Shown: positions 61,236 through 64,000 of the stretch, in pieces | How positions within the stretch are numbered: position 1 is the stretch's first letter | Layout: every line of letters begins with the position of its first letter | Source of the DNA: Gammaproteobacteria bacterium UBA2679 | Lineage (GTDB): Bacteria; Pseudomonadota; Gammaproteobacteria; Pseudomonadales; Oleiphilaceae | Reading direction: 5' to 3' | Assembly (NCBI GenBank): GCA_002354735.1 | Contig: DEMD01000015.1 | Coordinates: forward strand, 333,304 to 397,303 | Length of the DNA: 64,000 nucleotides | Position numbers and translations under genes: made by a program | The notes under the pieces: model-generated | What the model was told of the DNA's origin: nothing | Databases searched by the model: none | The model's input: only the letters and a program-made list of their open reading frames with translations

Positions 61236-61643
61236 CTAGTGCAGAAGTTGGTTCTCTTCCGAGACCTGCTCGTTGAGTGTCCAGAAGTCGTACAGCACAC
61301 CCAACAAAAACAGACCGCCGGTGAAGAAATACAATATGGCGGTGATCCACTTGCCCAGGTATAGGCGATGTAGGCCGAATACGCCGAGGAAGGTCAGTAG
61401 CACCCAGGCAATGGTGTAATTGGTGCTGCCCGCGGTATAGCGTCTATCTGCGGAGCGGTCCATCGACGGAATGAGAAACAGATCTATCAGCCAGCCGATG
61501 CCGAGCAAGCCAAGGGTGAAGAACCAGATTGTGCCCGTGATGGGGCGGCCATAATAGAAACGGTGCGCGCCTAGAAAGCCAAATATCCATAACAGGTAAC
61601 CGATGATCTTGCTGTGGGTATCGGACGGTACCGTAGTCTGCAT
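61236..61643 (-). CDS. Tandem TM2-domain membrane protein
   Basis: A 135-residue protein with two TM2-type hairpins: the first (about 12-60) has G-A-H-R-F-Y-Y-G and the second (about 80-125) has G-L-H-R-L-Y-L-G. Each is followed by Gly/aromatic-rich helices. TM2 proteins are widespread small membrane proteins of unknown function. GAGG lies before the ATG. It is 101 bases upstream of the AAA+ gene on the same strand, possibly in the same operon. Confidence 0.85.
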   Translation of the reverse strand: MQTTVPSDTHSKIIGYLLWIFGFLGAHRFYYGRPITGTIWFFTLGLLGIGWLIDLFLIPSMDRSADRRYTAGSTNYTIAWVLLTFLGVFGLHRLYLGKWITAILYFFTGGLFLLGVLYDFWTLNEQVSEENQLLH

Positions 61644-61709
61644 GCGTGCCTCGTTTTACGTGCTGGGTGATAGATACAGCTACGCCCAGACGAGCCGCTT
61701 GGCTCTTCT

Positions 61710-62588
61710 TCAAGCCTGGTGTCGGTGCATCTGGCGGTATGCTGTGGGCGAATGGCCCATGATCTTCTTGAACAGTCTCGAAAAGTAGTAGCTGTCATCG
61801 TACCCAAGTGCAGAGCTGATGGCGCGGAAGCTCAGACTGGTAGTATCGAGCAGTTGGCAGGCCTGCTCAATTTTAAGATGAAGAAAGTGCTGAATTGGTG
61901 ATTCTCCAGTCAACGCCTTATAACGGGTAGCGAAGTGGGCGTCAGAAAGACCGGCAATCTCTGCGAGCTGCGCAAGGGTGAGTCGTTCGTCCAGATGCTC
62001 TCTCATGTAGCCATGAATATCGTCGATTGCCAGCGCAGGTTTCGAAGCTTCGATATCGCTGCTGAGTGGTATGGCAGTCAATAGCTGCCGCAGTCGATTC
62101 GACGCGTGGATGAGTCGGGCGAGGCGATAGCCGGTATGCTGTACGGCGAGGAGGCCGTTGAAGTCGACAAGCAGGCGGGACTGCTGGCCGACGTGGCGTA
62201 TCCATTTTCCGCCGAAGCCGAGTTGATCGCAGAATAGATCGGCGAGCTCACCGCCGAAGTGCACCCAGTGCACGGTCCAGGGATGGCCGGGGTCCGCTGT
62301 ATAGCGGTGTGAGGCGCCACGAGGTAGCAACAGCAGATCTCCCGGCGTGACCGTCAGGGGCTCTCCCTCTACATTCAGCCAGGCCTGGCCGTCGCTGCAA
62401 TAGATCAAAAGATTGTCCGAATGCTGCTGCCGGTGCATATGGTGACCCGCGGCGTGCCGGTAGTGACCGAAAGCCAGAGGATAAAGGTCACGGGTGAGGG
62501 GGTGACGTGCCAGCTCCTGTGCCACGGGGCCTGGTACCATGTACCGTGTACTGCCCGGCGGCAGTGGCCACTGTGAGGTTCTCGTCAT
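61710..62588 (-). CDS. mmsR: AraC-family activator, probable MmsR
   Basis: A 292-residue AraC-family regulator. The N-terminal cupin-like ligand domain (about 40-125; L-N-V-E-G-E-P-L-T-V-T-P-G-D-L-L-L-L-P) precedes two helix-turn-helix motifs (about 190-288): L-A-Q-L-A-E-I-A-G-L-S-D-A-H-F-A and F-R-A-I-S-S-A-L-G-Y-D-D-S-Y-Y-F-S-R-L-F-K. It is divergent from mmsA; in Pseudomonas aeruginosa MmsR activates mmsAB for valine catabolism, and the layout here is the same. The 140-base shared region (62589-62728) must hold both promoters; no clear operator was picked out. Confidence 0.85.
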   Translation of the reverse strand: MTRTSQWPLPPGSTRYMVPGPVAQELARHPLTRDLYPLAFGHYRHAAGHHMHRQQHSDNLLIYCSDGQAWLNVEGEPLTVTPGDLLLLPRGASHRYTADPGHPWTVHWVHFGGELADLFCDQLGFGGKWIRHVGQQSRLLVDFNGLLAVQHTGYRLARLIHASNRLRQLLTAIPLSSDIEASKPALAIDDIHGYMREHLDERLTLAQLAEIAGLSDAHFATRYKALTGESPIQHFLHLKIEQACQLLDTTSLSFRAISSALGYDDSYYFSRLFKKIMGHSPTAYRQMHRHQA

Positions 62589-62728
62589 CAGCTTGAAGCC
62601 TCAGGCATCTCGTAAATAACAGGTATGAATCGAAAGATAGTCCATTACTGTCGAAACTTAGTCAATCCACCCGTGCTGCTGCCTCATGCTAGCATCGACG
62701 ACTCAGACAGATATTCAGGTGAAAGATC

Positions 62729-64000
62729 ATGAAGCAGGTGCCACTCTTCCTCGAAGGCGAATTCGTCCAGAGCCAAACAACGGAATGGATCGATGTTACC
62801 AATCCAGCGACGGGGGAAGTGATTGCCCGTGCACCGGCGACCACGGATGCTGAAATGGACCGTGCAATTGCCAGTGCCGCTGAAGCGTTCCGAACCTGGC
62901 GCGAAGTGCCGGTACCGGAGCGGTCGCGACTGATGTTGCGTTACCAGGCCCTGCTCAAGGCGCATCATGATGAGCTCGCGGAAATACTTTCCCAGGAAAC
63001 AGGCAAGACTTTCGAGGATGCCAAAGGCGATGTCTGGCGTGGCATTGAAGTCGTCGAACATGCCGCGAATGCGCCATCCCTGATGATGGGTGAAACCGCA
63101 GGGAACGTCGCCCGCAATATCGACACCTACACCTACATTCAGCCGATCGGCGTGTGCGCAGGTATCACGCCCTTCAATTTCCCGGCGATGATTCCGCTAT
63201 GGATGTTCCCGATGGCCATCGTTACCGGGAACACTTTCATCCTTAAACCCTCGGAGCAGGACCCTCTTACGCCGATGCGTTTGGCGGAGTTGTTCGAAGA
63301 AGCCGGCGCTCCAAAAGGAGTGCTCCAGGTGGTGCACGGCGGTAAACAGCAGGTCGACAGGCTGCTAAGCGACCCGGCCATCAAGGCCATTTCCTTCGTC
63401 GGTTCGGTGCCAGTGGGTCGTTATATCTATGAAACCGGTACCCGTAATATGAAGCGGGTGCAGAGTTTCGCCGGCGCCAAGAATCACATGGTCATCATGC
63501 CTGACGCGGACAAGGATCAGGTGCTGAGTGCATTGGTTGGTGCGTCGGTTGGTGCCGCAGGTCAACGGTGTATGGCAATTTCAGTGGCTGTATTTGTTGG
63601 TGAGGCGCAGGGCTGGATACCGGAGCTGAAAGAACGGCTTGCCCAGGTCAGGCCCGGTGCATGGGATGACGCTGGCGCGAGTTACGGTCCGCTGATCAGC
63701 GCACAGGCTAAGACCCGTGTGGAAAAGCTGATTGGTGAAGGCGAGTCGGCCGGTGCAAGGCTTTTGCTCGATGGTCGCAACTGCAGCGTTGATGGCTTGC
63801 CGAATGGCAACTGGGTAGGTCCGACTTTGTTCGCAGGCGTGCAGGCAGACATGAGCATCTATACGGAGGAAATCTTTGGCCCCGTGCTGTGCTGTATGGA
63901 AGTCGCCTCACTGGATGAAGCGCTGGATCTCGTGAATGCCAGCCCCTACGGCAATGGCACGTCAATCTTTACCAGTTCAGGCGGCGCCGCACGGCGTTAT
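62729..64000 (+). CDS. mmsA: CoA-acylating methylmalonate-semialdehyde dehydrogenase, 3' end outside window
   Basis: The first 424 codons of an aldehyde dehydrogenase that converts methylmalonate semialdehyde (from valine, or thymine) to propionyl-CoA. It starts [12 protein letters not shown] at the ATG of 62729, with AGGTGA upstream. Family marks: [18 protein letters not shown], the catalytic Cys in [11 protein letters not shown] (about residue 285), and E-E-I-F-G-P-V-L near residue 380. G-Q-R-C-M-A replaces the usual G-Q-x-C of hydrolytic ALDHs, which marks the CoA-dependent type. Runs off the window end about 75 residues before the usual end (family about 500). Confidence 0.94.
   Translation, partial: MKQVPLFLEGEFVQSQTTEWIDVTNPATGEVIARAPATTDAEMDRAIASAAEAFRTWREVPVPERSRLMLRYQALLKAHHDELAEILSQETGKTFEDAKGDVWRGIEVVEHAANAPSLMMGETAGNVARNIDTYTYIQPIGVCAGITPFNFPAMIPLWMFPMAIVTGNTFILKPSEQDPLTPMRLAELFEEAGAPKGVLQVVHGGKQQVDRLLSDPAIKAISFVGSVPVGRYIYETGTRNMKRVQSFAGAKNHMVIMPDADKDQVLSALVGASVGAAGQRCMAISVAVFVGEAQGWIPELKERLAQVRPGAWDDAGASYGPLISAQAKTRVEKLIGEGESAGARLLLDGRNCSVDGLPNGNWVGPTLFAGVQADMSIYTEEIFGPVLCCMEVASLDEALDLVNASPYGNGTSIFTSSGGAARRY

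Overview
The window looks like the chromosome of a free-living, probably aerobic and halotolerant gammaproteobacterium close to the Pseudomonadales (Pseudomonas/Halopseudomonas/Marinobacter type). This rests on the gene families (long-form PstS/PstC/PstA, an mmsR-mmsA pair, RluF, MtgA, Ada, ProVWX, a complete C-P lyase set) and moderate-to-high GC, not on a database search. Almost every base is coding. No rRNA, tRNA, CRISPR array, insertion sequence or prophage was seen.

Layout. 1-1.7 kb: end of a GT25 glycosyltransferase meeting a GT2-like transferase, plus an RRM RNA-binding protein. 1.8-7.5 kb: pstS-pstC-pstA-pstB-phoU behind a clear Pho box. 7.7-11.4 kb: a P-loop-less AAA-like protein with an MscS channel, an MgtC-like protein and an alcohol dehydrogenase. 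11.5-15 kb: a betaine/proline-type ABC importer (proVWX). 15-21.6 kb: MsrA-MsrB fusion, YaiI, YbaK, an MDR reductase, cyanase, an SDR and a PIF1-like helicase. 21.7-28.4 kb: a two-partner-secretion-type (TpsB) outer-membrane protein divergent from two tandem FecR-domain proteins with Asp-rich tails and a CHASE2-PAS-GGDEF-EAL protein. 28.5-40 kb: a DUF4174 protein, then the complete phosphonate cluster phnCDE-F-GHIJKLMN-P on the minus strand (no phnO). 40-46.9 kb: two flavoproteins, a GT-C/GT4 pair and a Q/G/N-rich SHOCT protein. 46.9-56.5 kb: rluF, a Cache-PAS-diguanylate cyclase, a voltage-gated-type ion channel, a secreted metalloprotease-lectin with a separate propeptide-like membrane protein, ada, a GNAT, mtgA and a TauE/SafE transporter. 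56.6-64 kb: a chemoreceptor, an AAA+/membrane/TPR operon, a TM2 protein, and mmsR divergent from mmsA, which is cut by the window end.

How the genes work together. Phosphorus acquisition dominates: Pst/PhoU imports phosphate and senses its supply, and the C-P lyase cluster uses phosphonates. Both carry recognisable Pho boxes, and the phn cluster also carries two palindromes that fit its own GntR/HutC repressor PhnF. Cyanase adds nitrogen salvage and detoxification. ProVWX, MscS and the ion channel point to osmotic and ionic adjustment. Two c-di-GMP proteins and a chemoreceptor suggest surface or motility control.

The best candidates for undescribed biology are the TpsB / twin FecR / CHASE2-c-di-GMP module (21.7-28.4 kb), the metalloprotease whose prodomain appears to be a separate membrane-anchored protein (50.7-53.0 kb), the two PhnF-type operators, and the AAA+/membrane/TPR operon (58.5-61.1 kb).
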